Assembly (NCBI RefSeq): GCF_000174355.1
Contig: NZ_ACIS01000001.1
Span: forward strand, 62,001-126,000
Length of the DNA: 64,000 bases
Direction: 5' to 3'
From: Pseudogulbenkiania ferrooxidans 2002
Lineage (GTDB): Bacteria > Pseudomonadota > Gammaproteobacteria > Burkholderiales > Chromobacteriaceae
Shown in pieces: positions 38,587 to 47,614 of the stretch. A program made the translations under genes and the position numbers. How positions within the stretch are numbered: position 1 is the first letter of the stretch; the number at the start of each line of letters is the position of its first letter. The notes beneath the pieces were generated by a model. That model saw only the letters and a list, made by a program, of their open reading frames with translations. It was not told where the DNA came from and did not search any database.

Positions 38587-39327
38587 ATGTTGCTCATACC
38601 CGCAATCGACCTCAAGGATGGTCAGTGTGTCCGCCTCAAGCAAGGCGTGATGGAAGATGCCACCGTGTTCTCGGACGACCCGGTCAAGGTGGCCGTGCAC
38701 TGGCGTGATCAGGGCGCCCGCCGCCTGCATCTGGTGGATCTGAACGGCGCCTTCGCCGGCAAGCCGAAGAACCTGGCGGTGATCCGCGACATTCTCGCCG
38801 AGGTAGGCGAGGATTTGCCGGTACAGCTCGGCGGCGGCATCCGTGATCTCGACACCATCGATGCCTATCTCGGCATGGGTCTCAAGTACGTCATCATCGG
38901 CACCGCCGCGGTGAAGAACCCCGGCTTCCTGCACGATGCCTGCGATGCCTTCCCCGGACAGGTCATCGTCGGCCTCGACGCCAAGGACGGCATGGTCGCC
39001 ATCGACGGCTGGGCCAAGATCACCCAGCACAACGTGATCGATCTGGCCAAGCGCTTCGAGGATTACGGCGTGGCCTCGGTGATCTACACCGACATCGGTC
39101 GCGACGGCATGCTTAACGGCGTCAACATCGAGGCTACCGTCAAGCTGGCACAGGCGTTGACCATTCCGGTGATCGCCTCCGGTGGCCTGACCAACCTCGA
39201 CGACATCAAGCAGCTGTGCGCGGTGGAAGGCGAAGGCATCGAAGGTGCCATCACCGGCCGCGCCATTTACGAAGGCAGCATCGACTTCGCCCAGGCCCAG
39301 AACCTGGCCGACGAGTTGAGCGTCTAA
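38587..39327 (+). CDS. hisA: ProFAR isomerase (HisA)
   Basis: The 246-residue TIM barrel opens the sugar ring of ProFAR. Catalytic Asp residues are in [14 protein letters not shown] (about 4-17) and [12 protein letters not shown] (about 130-141). It keeps the half-barrel phosphate sites shared with HisF. It lies 24 bases after hisH. Confidence 0.94.
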   Translation: MLLIPAIDLKDGQCVRLKQGVMEDATVFSDDPVKVAVHWRDQGARRLHLVDLNGAFAGKPKNLAVIRDILAEVGEDLPVQLGGGIRDLDTIDAYLGMGLKYVIIGTAAVKNPGFLHDACDAFPGQVIVGLDAKDGMVAIDGWAKITQHNVIDLAKRFEDYGVASVIYTDIGRDGMLNGVNIEATVKLAQALTIPVIASGGLTNLDDIKQLCAVEGEGIEGAITGRAIYEGSIDFAQAQNLADELSV

Positions 39328-39348
39328 TTGATTTGCGGGGCACTGCCG

Positions 39349-39383
39349 CACCAGTCATGTGGCTGGTGACGGGGTGTCCCGTC
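39349..39383 (+). other. Two adjacent hairpins between hisA and hisF
   Basis: CACCAG/CTGGTG (39349-39368) and GACGGG/CCCGTC (39368-39383) form side-by-side stems in the 77-base hisA-hisF gap. They share one base, so both cannot be full length at once. No T-run follows; RNA processing or partial attenuation is possible. Confidence 0.35.
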
Positions 39384-39404
39384 TTGCCGTGGTAGCACTC
39401 GCCC

Positions 39405-40172
39405 ATGCCTTTAGCCAAACGCCTCATTCCCTGCCTCGACGTCACTGCCGGCCGCGTGGTGAAAGGGGTCAACTTCGTCGGTCTGCGTGACGCCGGCGAC
39501 CCGGTGGAAATCGCCCGTCGTTACAACGAACAGGGAGCCGATGAGCTGACCTTCCTCGACATCACCGCCAGTTCCGACGATCGTGACATCATCCTGCACG
39601 TGATCGAGTCGGTCGCCGAGCAGGTGTTCATCCCGCTGACCGTGGGCGGGGGCGTGCGCAAGGTCGAGGATATTCGCCGCCTGCTCAACGCCGGCGCCGA
39701 CAAGGTCAGCATCAACACCGCCGCCGTGACCAACCCGGAACTGGTGAAAGAGGCCGCAGACAAGTTCGGCAGCCAATGCATCGTGGTCGCCATCGACGCC
39801 AAGGCGGTGACGCCTGAGAACGACCGCTGGGAGGTGTTCACCCATGGCGGCCGCAACCGCACCGGTCTCGACGCGGTGGAGTGGGCGCAGAAGATGCAGG
39901 AGCTGGGCGCCGGCGAGATTCTGCTCACCAGCATGGACCGTGACGGTACCAAGATCGGCTTCAACCTGCCGCTGACCAGGGCCGTGTCCGAAGGCGTGAA
40001 CATTCCGGTGATCGCCTCGGGCGGTGTCGGCAACCTGCAGCATCTGGTCGATGGCATCAAGCAAGGCAAGGCCGATGCGGTACTGGCCGCCAGCATCTTC
40101 CACTTTGGCGAATACACCGTGCGCGAGGCCAAGGAAGCGATGCAGGCCGCCGGCATCGAAGTGCGGCTGTAA
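39405..40172 (+). CDS. hisF: Imidazole glycerol phosphate synthase, cyclase subunit
   Basis: The 255-residue TIM barrel carries [19 protein letters not shown] (about 5-23, first catalytic Asp) and [15 protein letters not shown] (about 172-186, second catalytic Asp). With HisH it makes imidazole glycerol phosphate and AICAR. hisI follows 26 bases after its stop. Confidence 0.95.
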   Translation: MPLAKRLIPCLDVTAGRVVKGVNFVGLRDAGDPVEIARRYNEQGADELTFLDITASSDDRDIILHVIESVAEQVFIPLTVGGGVRKVEDIRRLLNAGADKVSINTAAVTNPELVKEAADKFGSQCIVVAIDAKAVTPENDRWEVFTHGGRNRTGLDAVEWAQKMQELGAGEILLTSMDRDGTKIGFNLPLTRAVSEGVNIPVIASGGVGNLQHLVDGIKQGKADAVLAASIFHFGEYTVREAKEAMQAAGIEVRL

Positions 40173-40198
40173 GCCACACCGAAACAATGGAAGTGAAG

Positions 40199-40585
40199 AT
40201 GAACTGGCTTGATGAAGTGAAGTGGGACGACGACGGCCTGGTGCCGGCCATTGCCCAGGATGTCCGCAGCGGCCGTGTGCTGATGGTGGCGTGGATGAAC
40301 CGCGAGTCGCTGCAGCTCACCGCCGATACCGGTATCGCCCATTACTGGAGCCGCTCGCGTCAGCGCCTGTGGAAGAAAGGCGAGGAGTCGGGCCATCTGC
40401 AAAGCGTCAAGGAACTGCGCCTCGACTGCGACGGCGACGTGGTCACTATGCAGGTGGAGCAGGCCGGCGGCATTGCCTGTCATACCGGCAGGGAAAGCTG
40501 CTTCTACCGCCGCTACGAGAATGGCGGCTGGGTGGTGGTGGACGAGGTGCTGAAAGACCCAGACGCCATCTACCACCAGCATTGA
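40199..40585 (+). CDS. hisI: Phosphoribosyl-AMP cyclohydrolase
   Basis: The 128-residue zinc enzyme has ARDVRSG-like and [10 protein letters not shown] segments, the [16 protein letters not shown] loop, and metal ligands DCDGD and [11 protein letters not shown]. It is the separate form, not fused to hisE. The ATG at 40199 gives the normal MNWLDEVKW start with GGAAG before it; an ATG at 40187 adds four residues. Confidence 0.93.
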   Translation: MNWLDEVKWDDDGLVPAIAQDVRSGRVLMVAWMNRESLQLTADTGIAHYWSRSRQRLWKKGEESGHLQSVKELRLDCDGDVVTMQVEQAGGIACHTGRESCFYRRYENGGWVVVDEVLKDPDAIYHQH

Positions 40586-40699
40586 GCCGGGCTTCCCGGC
40601 CGATGTTTGACCTAGGATAACCCTGCTCGACCTTTGTTACCGGACGGCAACAGAATCGACATATACTTGCCGGATTAACCGCACAGGAACCCCGACACC

Positions 40700-41026
40700 A
40701 TGAGCATTGACGTGCTGAAAACGATCGGCGACACGCTGGAAGCCCGGCGCGAAGCCAGTCCGCAGTCCTCCTACGTGGCATCGCTGTTCCACAAGGGCGA
40801 GGATGCCATCCTGAAGAAGGTCGCCGAAGAGGCCGCCGAAACCCTGATGGCGTCGAAGGACAAGGACAAGCTGCACCTGGTGCGCGAAGTGGCCGATCTG
40901 TGGTTCCACTCGATGGTGCTGCTCACCTATCATGGCCTTCGTGCCGAGGACGTGCTGATGGAGTTGAAGCGCCGCGAGGGCATTTCCGGCATCGACGAAA
41001 AAGCCTCCCGTACCCCGACCGCCTGA
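40700..41026 (+). CDS. hisE: Phosphoribosyl-ATP pyrophosphatase
   Basis: The 108-residue MazG-like enzyme removes pyrophosphate from [19 protein letters not shown] (about 37-50) and [14 protein letters not shown] (about 58-71) hold the metal-binding Glu/Asp residues. It is a separate gene from hisI, as in many betaproteobacteria. The 114-base gap before it holds no gene. Confidence 0.93.
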   Translation: MSIDVLKTIGDTLEARREASPQSSYVASLFHKGEDAILKKVAEEAAETLMASKDKDKLHLVREVADLWFHSMVLLTYHGLRAEDVLMELKRREGISGIDEKASRTPTA

Positions 41027-41045
41027 TATCCAAGGATTTGTGGAC

Positions 41046-41369
41046 ATGAGTGACTGCCTTTTCTGCAAGATTGCTGCCGGCGAAATTCCCTGCGACAAGG
41101 TCTACGAAGACGACGACGTGCTCGCCTTCCACGACATCCGGCCAATCGCCCCGGTGCACTTCCTGATCATTCCGAAGCAGCACGTGGCGTCGCTCTCCGA
41201 GTGTGGCCCGGAGCACGAGGCCATGCTGGGCCGCCTGCTGGCGCACGTTCCCAAGCTGGCGCGCGAGCAGGGGCTGGCCGCCGGTTTCAAGACCGGCATC
41301 AACACTGGCCGCGCCGGCGGCCAGGAAGTGTTTCACCTGCATATCCATGTGTTCGGCCACAAGGCCTGA
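41046..41369 (+). CDS. HIT family hydrolase
   Basis: The 107-residue histidine-triad protein has an N-terminal zinc-type DCLFCKIAAGEIP segment and the triad HLHIHVFGH near the end. HIT proteins of the HINT class split nucleoside phosphoramidates. It lies between hisE and tatA, a common betaproteobacterial neighbourhood. The ATG at 41046 is preferred over a GTG at 41040. Confidence 0.9.
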   Translation: MSDCLFCKIAAGEIPCDKVYEDDDVLAFHDIRPIAPVHFLIIPKQHVASLSECGPEHEAMLGRLLAHVPKLAREQGLAAGFKTGINTGRAGGQEVFHLHIHVFGHKA

Positions 41370-41436
41370 GCAACATGACCGCGGCGCTGTCCAGGCGCGC
41401 GGCCTGAACGATCGTATTAAGTAAAGGGAAGTCATC

Positions 41437-41634
41437 ATGGGTTCTTTCAGCATTTGGCACTGGCTCATCGTGTTGGTGGTCGTGGTCCTGATCTTCGGCA
41501 CCAAGAAGCTGCGTAACGTCGGCGAGGATCTCGGCGGCGCCGTGCGCGGTTTCAAGGAAGGCATGAAGGGCGAGACCGAGAAGGATGACAAACCGGCTGG
41601 CCGCGTTATCGACGGCGAGTCCGAGAAGAAGTAA
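41437..41634 (+). CDS. tatA: Sec-independent translocase subunit TatA
   Basis: The 65-residue protein has one N-terminal membrane helix (about 5-20), the [14 protein letters not shown] hinge and an amphipathic helix, then a charged tail. It forms the Tat pore for folded proteins. An AAAGGGAAG ribosome site precedes the ATG. tatB and tatC follow. Confidence 0.93.
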   Translation: MGSFSIWHWLIVLVVVVLIFGTKKLRNVGEDLGGAVRGFKEGMKGETEKDDKPAGRVIDGESEKK

Positions 41635-41649
41635 GCGGCGGACTGCGCG

Positions 41650-42168
41650 GTGTTTGAGATCAGTTTTGGCGAGTTGCTGCTGATTGGCGTGGTGGCGCTG
41701 GTCGTCCTGGGGCCGGAAAAGCTGCCGACGGTGGCGCGCACCCTGGGGGCCTTGATCGGCCGGGCGCAGCGCTTCGTCGCCAGCGTCAAGGCCGACATCC
41801 ACCAGCAGGCCGACCTGACCGGCCTCGCCTCGCTGCAGCAGGAGGTACAGAACGCGACCGCTTCGTTCCGGCAGAGCATCGAGACCGAGATGAAGGAGGT
41901 CGAAGGTGTGATGCAGGAGAATGTCGCGGCCGTGCGTGCAGTCGGTGACGAGGCCACCGCAGTGCTCGATTCCGCCCACTCCTCGATTGCTCCGCACTCT
42001 CCCGAGCCGGATGCGGCGCTGGGAGCCGATCTGTTTGCGGCCGCTCGCGAAGGTGACAGCACCGAGCCGGGCGCCGCGCCTGTCGTGGTCCACGATGAAA
42101 ACCAGCTGGATCTGTTCGACAGTCCTCCGGTGAAACCCGCCACCCCTCCTGCCGAAACGCGCGAATGA
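41650..42168 (+). CDS. tatB: Sec-independent translocase subunit TatB
   Basis: The 172-residue protein starts MFEISFGELLLIGVVALVVLGPEKLP, the TatB membrane helix and GPEKLP hinge, followed by a long amphipathic and acidic tail. With TatC it binds twin-arginine signal peptides. The start is a GTG at 41650. The stop overlaps tatC. Confidence 0.92.
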   Translation: MFEISFGELLLIGVVALVVLGPEKLPTVARTLGALIGRAQRFVASVKADIHQQADLTGLASLQQEVQNATASFRQSIETEMKEVEGVMQENVAAVRAVGDEATAVLDSAHSSIAPHSPEPDAALGADLFAAAREGDSTEPGAAPVVVHDENQLDLFDSPPVKPATPPAETRE

Positions 42169-42893
42169 ACGAACAGCCTCTCCTGGCGCATCTGATCGAA
42201 CTGCGCACGCGCCTGGTGCGTGCCGCCGCCGGTCTGCTGATTGTGTTTCTGGCCCTGTTCCACTGGTCCGGCGACATTTACCACCTACTGGCCAAGCCTT
42301 TGCTCGACGTGCTGCCCAGCGGCAGCAACATGATCGCCACCGACGTCACTGCGCCGTTCTTCGTGCCGGTCAAGGTGACCATGCTGGTGGCGTTCCTGAT
42401 CTCGCTGCCAAATACCCTGTATCAGATCTGGGCCTTCGTCGCCCCGGGCCTGTACGCCCACGAGAAAAGGCTGATTCTGCCGCTGGTGGTGTCCAGCGTG
42501 GTGCTGTTTTTCACCGGCATGGCCTTTGCCTATTTCCTGGTGTTCCCGGTGGTGTTCGGCTTCATGTCTTCGGTGACCCCGCAAGGGGTGGCGATGATGA
42601 CCGACATCGACAAGTACCTGTCCTTCGTACTCGGCATGTTCGTCGCCTTCGGCGTCACCTTCGAGGTGCCGATCGTGGTGATCCTCCTGACGCGCATGGG
42701 CATCGTGACGGTGGAGAAACTGCGTGCCGGCCGCCCCTATGTCATCGTCGGAGCTTTTGTCGTCGCCGCCGTGGTGACGCCGCCCGACGTGTTGTCGCAG
42801 ATCATGCTGGCGCTGCCTCTGTGGTTGCTGTACGAGTTCGGCATTATCATGGCCATTTTCTTCGGGCGTCAGCCCAAGCGCGAGACCGCATGA
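42165..42893 (+). CDS. tatC: Sec-independent translocase subunit TatC
   Basis: The 242-residue protein has six helices. HLIELRTRLVRA (about 6-17), FVAPGLYAHEKR (about 89-100) and the conserved Glu in FGVTFEVPI (about 164-172) are TatC signatures. It is the receptor for Tat signal peptides. The start overlaps the tatB stop. Confidence 0.94.
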   Translation: MNEQPLLAHLIELRTRLVRAAAGLLIVFLALFHWSGDIYHLLAKPLLDVLPSGSNMIATDVTAPFFVPVKVTMLVAFLISLPNTLYQIWAFVAPGLYAHEKRLILPLVVSSVVLFFTGMAFAYFLVFPVVFGFMSSVTPQGVAMMTDIDKYLSFVLGMFVAFGVTFEVPIVVILLTRMGIVTVEKLRAGRPYVIVGAFVVAAVVTPPDVLSQIMLALPLWLLYEFGIIMAIFFGRQPKRETA

Positions 42894-43240
42894 GTGTACG
42901 TTTCTTTCATTGGGGGGCGATCGTCAGTCTGATCGCCCTGATCCTGCTGACCCTGGGCTGGGAGCTGTGGCTGGCTCCCTTGCGTCCGGGCGGCTCGCTG
43001 CTGGCCCTGAAGGCCGTGGTGCTGCTGGCGCCACTGATGGGGGTGCTCAAGGGGCGTATCTACACTTACCAGTGGTCGAGCATGTTCATCCTCGCCTTCT
43101 TCGCCGAAGGCGTGATGCGCGCCTGGGCCGACGCCGGGCTCTCGCAACAGCTGGCCGGCGTGGAGGTCATGCTGACGGTGTTGTTCTTCGGCTTCGTCAT
43201 CTTTTTCGTTCGCTCCAGCCAATCCCAAAAAAATACATAA
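42890..43240 (+). CDS. DUF2069 membrane protein
   Basis: The 116-residue protein has four predicted helices and matches DUF2069 in the LWLAPLRPGGSLLALK and KGRIYTYQWSSMFIL regions. The start overlaps the tatC stop. Function is unknown. It ends the his-tat gene run; a 91-base gap with a dyad precedes the Lap locus. Confidence 0.78.
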   Translation: MSVRFFHWGAIVSLIALILLTLGWELWLAPLRPGGSLLALKAVVLLAPLMGVLKGRIYTYQWSSMFILAFFAEGVMRAWADAGLSQQLAGVEVMLTVLFFGFVIFFVRSSQSQKNT

Positions 43241-43274
43241 TTGTCCTGCCTTACCCTTCTGGAATGTCCTATAA

Positions 43275-43305
43275 CTGACTGAAACAGTAATAACGATTCA
43301 GTCAG
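43275..43305. promoter_or_regulatory. Dyad CTGACTGAA/TTCAGTCAG upstream of lapB
   Basis: A perfect 9-bp inverted repeat (43275-43283 and 43297-43305) with a 13-base centre lies 26 bases before the lapB start. It lacks a T-run, so an operator is more likely than a terminator. The LuxR-type regulator encoded in the same locus is a candidate binder. Confidence 0.45.
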
Positions 43306-43331
43306 GTAATGTGGCCAATAGGGGGTAGGAG

Positions 43332-45491
43332 ATGGATAGCGCTTCCATCAAGGACATCGGGATATCTCCGAGGTCCGTGCATGTGGATCCGCTGCTGGAA
43401 TGCCTGTTCCAGCTGACGCGCATTCATGGCGTGACGACCACGCACGAGGCGTTGGTGGCGGGCATCCCGCTCTCCAACAATCGGCTGACGCCGGCCTTGT
43501 TCGGCCGCGCCGCGCGGCGCACCGGCCTCGCCTCGCGCGTGAGCCGGCGCCCGCTCGACACGATAGACCAGCATCTGCTCCCAGCGGTATTGCTGCTCAA
43601 GGACGACGATGCCTGCCTGCTGTGGGGCTGGAACGATGACGGCTCTGCCCGTATCAGCCTGGGCGCCTTGAGCGACGGCGAGATGACCATGGCGCGCGAA
43701 GAGCTCGATGGGCGGTATCTCGGCTATGCCATCTTCGTTCGTCCCCGTTTCCGCTTCGAACCGCGTGCTCCCGAACTGGGCCGGGTACGCACGCGCCACT
43801 GGTTCTGGCAGGCGCTGCTGGAGTGCCGTCCGCTATACCGCGATGCCTTGGTTGCGGCCACCTTGCTGAATCTGTTCGCGCTGGCGACGCCGGTGGTGAC
43901 CATGAACGTCTACGACCGCGTCGTGCCGAACCGGGCCACCGATACCCTGTGGGTGCTCGCGCTCGGCTTGGGGCTGGTGCTGCTGTTCGACTTCCTGCTA
44001 CGCATGACGCGCAGCTACCTGATCGATATCGCTGGCAAGCGGGTCGATGTCATGCTGTCTTCCCTGATCTTCGAAAAAGTCGTCGGTCTGCGCTTCGATG
44101 CCCGGCCGGCATCGGTCGGCGCGTTTGCCGCCAATCTGCGCGCCTTCGAGCAGGTGCGCGATTTCATCGCTTCGGCCACCGTGACGGCCTTCGTCGATCT
44201 GCCTTTCGTGTTGCTGTTCATGGCGGTGATCGCCTGGATCTCCCCGTGGTTCCTGCTGCCCCTGTCTCTGGCGATGGTGCTGATTCTCGGCGCGGCGCTG
44301 TTGATTCAGCCGCGCATGCAGTCGCTGACGCAGGACAGCTTCAAGGCGGCGGCGCAGCGCAACGCCTACCTGGTGGAGGCTCTGGTCGGGCTCGAGGCGA
44401 TCAAGACGCAGTGTGCCGAGGGCGAGCAGCAGCGGCGCTGGGAGGCGGCCACGTTGTTCCTGGCCCAGATCGGTACCCGGCTCAAGGTGCTGTCGTCGCT
44501 GGCGAGTCACTTTGCTTCGTTTCAGCAGCAGGTGATCGTGGTCGGTATCCTGATCGTCGGGGTGTACGCCATCATCAATGGGGACGCCAGCCTGGGGGCG
44601 CTGATCGCGGCGATGATGCTCAGCAGCCGTGCGCTGTCGCCGATGGGGCAGGTGGCCGGGCTCCTGACGCAATACCACAACGCACGCAACGCCCTGACGT
44701 CGCTGGAGGGCTTGATGAAGATGCCGGTGGAGCGCGACAGTGACACCCCTTTCTTCCACCGCGTGCAGTTTGTCGGTGAGATCGAGTTCAACAACGTCAG
44801 TTTCGTCTACCCGGGCACGCAGCAGGCGGTGCTGAAGGATGTGTCGTTCCGCATCAAGGCTGGCGAGCGGGTGGCCTTGCTGGGCCGGGTGGGCTCGGGC
44901 AAGAGCTCGCTGCAGAAGTTGATGATGGGGCTGTACTCGCCGACCGAGGGGGCGGTACGGGTCGATGGTATCGATATCCAACAGCTCGATCCGGCCGAAT
45001 TGCGGCGCCACGTCGGCTATGCGGCGCAGGATCCGCTGCTGTTCTATGGCTCGCTGCGGCAGAACATCACCATGGGGTCGAGCTTCGTCCACGACGCCAG
45101 CGTGGTTGCCGCCACCGAGATGGTCGGGCTGAGCGATTTCGTCAACCATCATCCGCAAGGCTACGACATGCTGATCGGCGAGCGTGGCGAGTCGCTGTCC
45201 GGGGGACAGCGCAAGGCGGTGTGCCTGGCGCGGGCACTGGTCAACGCGCCGCGCATCCTGTTGCTGGATGAGCCGACCAGCAATATGGACAGCGCCAGCG
45301 AGACCAAGGTGAAGCAGTCGCTGGCCAAGCTGGCGCAGGGACGGACCATGGTGCTGGTAACGCATCACGCGGGGCTGCTCGACCTGGTCGATCGCCTCAT
45401 CGTGCTGGATCAGGGGCAGGTGGTGGCGGATGGTCCGAAGCAGCAGGTGCTGGAGGCGCTCAAGGAAGGGCGGCTGGGGAGAGGGCTATGA
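43332..45491 (+). CDS. lapB: Type I secretion ABC transporter, LapB type
   Basis: The 719-residue protein has an N-terminal C39-like domain (about 1-130) without the catalytic Cys, as in adhesin exporters that recognise but do not cut their cargo. A six-helix membrane domain (about 165-445) and an ATPase domain follow, with Walker A LLGRVGSGKSSLQ (about 515-527), signature LSGGQRKAV and Walker B ILLLDEP. It drives export of the adhesin encoded downstream. lapC starts within its last codons. Confidence 0.93.
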   Translation: MDSASIKDIGISPRSVHVDPLLECLFQLTRIHGVTTTHEALVAGIPLSNNRLTPALFGRAARRTGLASRVSRRPLDTIDQHLLPAVLLLKDDDACLLWGWNDDGSARISLGALSDGEMTMAREELDGRYLGYAIFVRPRFRFEPRAPELGRVRTRHWFWQALLECRPLYRDALVAATLLNLFALATPVVTMNVYDRVVPNRATDTLWVLALGLGLVLLFDFLLRMTRSYLIDIAGKRVDVMLSSLIFEKVVGLRFDARPASVGAFAANLRAFEQVRDFIASATVTAFVDLPFVLLFMAVIAWISPWFLLPLSLAMVLILGAALLIQPRMQSLTQDSFKAAAQRNAYLVEALVGLEAIKTQCAEGEQQRRWEAATLFLAQIGTRLKVLSSLASHFASFQQQVIVVGILIVGVYAIINGDASLGALIAAMMLSSRALSPMGQVAGLLTQYHNARNALTSLEGLMKMPVERDSDTPFFHRVQFVGEIEFNNVSFVYPGTQQAVLKDVSFRIKAGERVALLGRVGSGKSSLQKLMMGLYSPTEGAVRVDGIDIQQLDPAELRRHVGYAAQDPLLFYGSLRQNITMGSSFVHDASVVAATEMVGLSDFVNHHPQGYDMLIGERGESLSGGQRKAVCLARALVNAPRILLLDEPTSNMDSASETKVKQSLAKLAQGRTMVLVTHHAGLLDLVDRLIVLDQGQVVADGPKQQVLEALKEGRLGRGL

Positions 45492-46906
45492 GCGAGGGTC
45501 GCGGTTGGCGTCATTGGCTGCGGGTGCGGCTGTCGGGCGCGGAGGGGGGGCTGGGGCCGGCCTGGCTGGAGCGCTGGCTGGACTGGCTCAGTGCGCGCGA
45601 TCTGCGGGAGCGGCAGGATTTTGCCGCCGATGCCGATTGGGCGATTCTGGAGCAGCAGCCGGTGCGGCCGCGCTTCTTTGTCTGGCTGCTGCTGGCGATC
45701 GTGTTTGCCGGTTTGGTGTGGGCGTCGTTGGCCCAGGTGGACGAAGTGGCGCGCGGCGAGGGCAAGGTGGTGCCCTCCAGCCAGATTCAGCGCATCCAGA
45801 GCCTGGACGGCGGGGTGGTGTCGGAGATCCTGGTGCGCGAGGGAAATCGGGTGCAGAAGAACCAGCTGTTGTTGAAGATCGACAGCACCCGTTTCGAATC
45901 ATCGCTCAACGAGAACCGCGCACAGTACCTGTCACTGTTGGCCAAGGCGGCGCGGCTGCGCGCCATCACCGACGGACGGGCCTTCGTGGTGCCGCCCGAG
46001 GTACAACGCGAAGCACCCGACATCGGGGCGCACGAGCTGGAGCTGTACGGCTCGAAACGGCGCGAGCTCGAGGCCAACGTGTCGATCGCCCGCGAGCAGC
46101 TGGCGCAGCGCAACCAGGAGCTGGTGGAAGTGCGGGCGCGGCGGGAACAGGCCGAGCAGGGGCTCGGCTACACCACCAAGGAGCTGCAGGTAACCCGCCC
46201 GCTCAAGGATAGCGGGGCCGTGTCCGATGTCGACCTGCTGCGGCTGGAACGTGATGTCAGCCGTTTCCGCGGTGAGCGCGACATGGCGGCGGCCCAGATT
46301 CCCAAGATCCAGGCGGCCATCGCCGAGGCGCAGCGCAAGATCGAGGAGGTGGAGCTGTCGTTCCGCAACCAGGCCAGCGCCGAGTTGTCCGAGACCCTGG
46401 GAAAGCTGAGCAGCCTGACCGAAACCCGGGTGGCGCTGAACGACCGGGTGAAGCTGGCCGAGTTGCGCTCTCCGGTCAACGGCACGGTGAAACAGCTGCT
46501 GGTGAACACCATCGGCGGCGTGGTGCAGCCGGGCAAGGACATCGTCGAAATCGTGCCGACGGAAGACACGCTGTTGCTGGAGGCGCGCATCCTGCCGCGT
46601 GACATCGCCTTCCTGCACCCGGGGCAGAAAGCCTTCGTCCGCTTCACGGCCTATGATTTCGCGATCTACGGCGGGCTGGACGCCACGCTGGAGCAGATTG
46701 GCGCCGATACCGTCACCGACGACAAGGGCAACGCCTTCTATCTGGTGCGGGTGCGGACGCGCAAGTCTTATTTGGGGAGTGCGTCGCGCCCGATCATTCC
46801 GGGCATGGTGGCCGAGGTGGACATCATGACCGGCAAGAAGAGCATCCTGTCCTATCTGCTCAAACCGGTGCTGCGTGCCCATAGCTATGCCATGACCGAG
46901 AGGTAA
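45488..46906 (+). CDS. lapC: Type I secretion membrane fusion protein, LapC/HlyD type
   Basis: The 472-residue protein has one membrane helix (about 58-78), a barrel-sandwich half-motif (GKVVPSSQIQRIQSLDGGVVSEILVREG region), long coiled-coil arms (about 180-310) and a second lipoyl half plus a beta-barrel domain (about 325-450). It links the ABC transporter to the outer-membrane channel. The ATG overlaps the lapB stop. Confidence 0.93.
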   Translation: MSEGRGWRHWLRVRLSGAEGGLGPAWLERWLDWLSARDLRERQDFAADADWAILEQQPVRPRFFVWLLLAIVFAGLVWASLAQVDEVARGEGKVVPSSQIQRIQSLDGGVVSEILVREGNRVQKNQLLLKIDSTRFESSLNENRAQYLSLLAKAARLRAITDGRAFVVPPEVQREAPDIGAHELELYGSKRRELEANVSIAREQLAQRNQELVEVRARREQAEQGLGYTTKELQVTRPLKDSGAVSDVDLLRLERDVSRFRGERDMAAAQIPKIQAAIAEAQRKIEEVELSFRNQASAELSETLGKLSSLTETRVALNDRVKLAELRSPVNGTVKQLLVNTIGGVVQPGKDIVEIVPTEDTLLLEARILPRDIAFLHPGQKAFVRFTAYDFAIYGGLDATLEQIGADTVTDDKGNAFYLVRVRTRKSYLGSASRPIIPGMVAEVDIMTGKKSILSYLLKPVLRAHSYAMTER

Positions 46907-46910
46907 GGCC

Positions 46911-47525
46911 GTGACGATCCTGCTCGCGACCTCGAGTCTGTATTTGTGCCAACGCTGGACGGAGGCACTGGCCGACGACGACCCGGTGGTGGTGGACGAT
47001 GGCGATCACCTGGACCGGCAACTGGCCGGAGAGGCGCCGACCGTTCCCCTGTTGCTGGACCTGGCATGGCCGCATGCACCGCGTAGCGATGCGGAGTGGC
47101 AAGCGCTCGCCCGGCGGTGCCGGCCGTTGGTGCTGGCCGATGCCCCGCAGGAGCAACAGGGCCTGCACCTGTTCGGACTTGGCGTGCGCGGCTACGGGCA
47201 TACGCTGTCGCCGGCGGTCATGCTGCGGCTGATGGTCGATACCGTCCTCAATGACGGGGTGTGGGTCGGCGCGGCGCTGATGGCGCAGATGATCGGCACT
47301 CTGTCCCGTGTCATCCCGGAGAAGCCGACGGTGGATGGCTGGCGCGATGCGCTCAGCGTGCGCGAGCAGGAGGTTGTGGAGCAACTGCTGACCGGGGCCA
47401 GCAACAAGCTCATCGCCCGAGAAATGGGCATCAGTGAGCGCACCGTCAAGGCGCACCTGAGCGCGGTGTTTGAAAAACTCGATGTTTCCGACCGTCTGCA
47501 ATTGCTGCTGAAGGTTCGAAGTTAG
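46911..47525 (+). CDS. LuxR-type response regulator-like protein
   Basis: The 204-residue protein ends in a LuxR helix-turn-helix (about 140-200: LSVREQEVVEQLLTGASNKLIA and SERTVKAHLSAVFEKL). The N-terminal 125 residues look like a receiver fold, but I cannot identify a clear phospho-acceptor Asp with its acidic pair, so it may be a pseudo-receiver. The start is GTG at 46911 after AGGTAAGG. It sits between the exporter and adhesin genes and probably controls them. Confidence 0.8.
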   Translation: MTILLATSSLYLCQRWTEALADDDPVVVDDGDHLDRQLAGEAPTVPLLLDLAWPHAPRSDAEWQALARRCRPLVLADAPQEQQGLHLFGLGVRGYGHTLSPAVMLRLMVDTVLNDGVWVGAALMAQMIGTLSRVIPEKPTVDGWRDALSVREQEVVEQLLTGASNKLIAREMGISERTVKAHLSAVFEKLDVSDRLQLLLKVRS

Positions 47526-47614
47526 TCGGGTGATTGCCCTTCAGTACAATAAGAACTTGTCGATCGGCCTCCTATGCTTACGGTATCCATTCATCGAGTA
47601 TAGGGAGAAGCACC

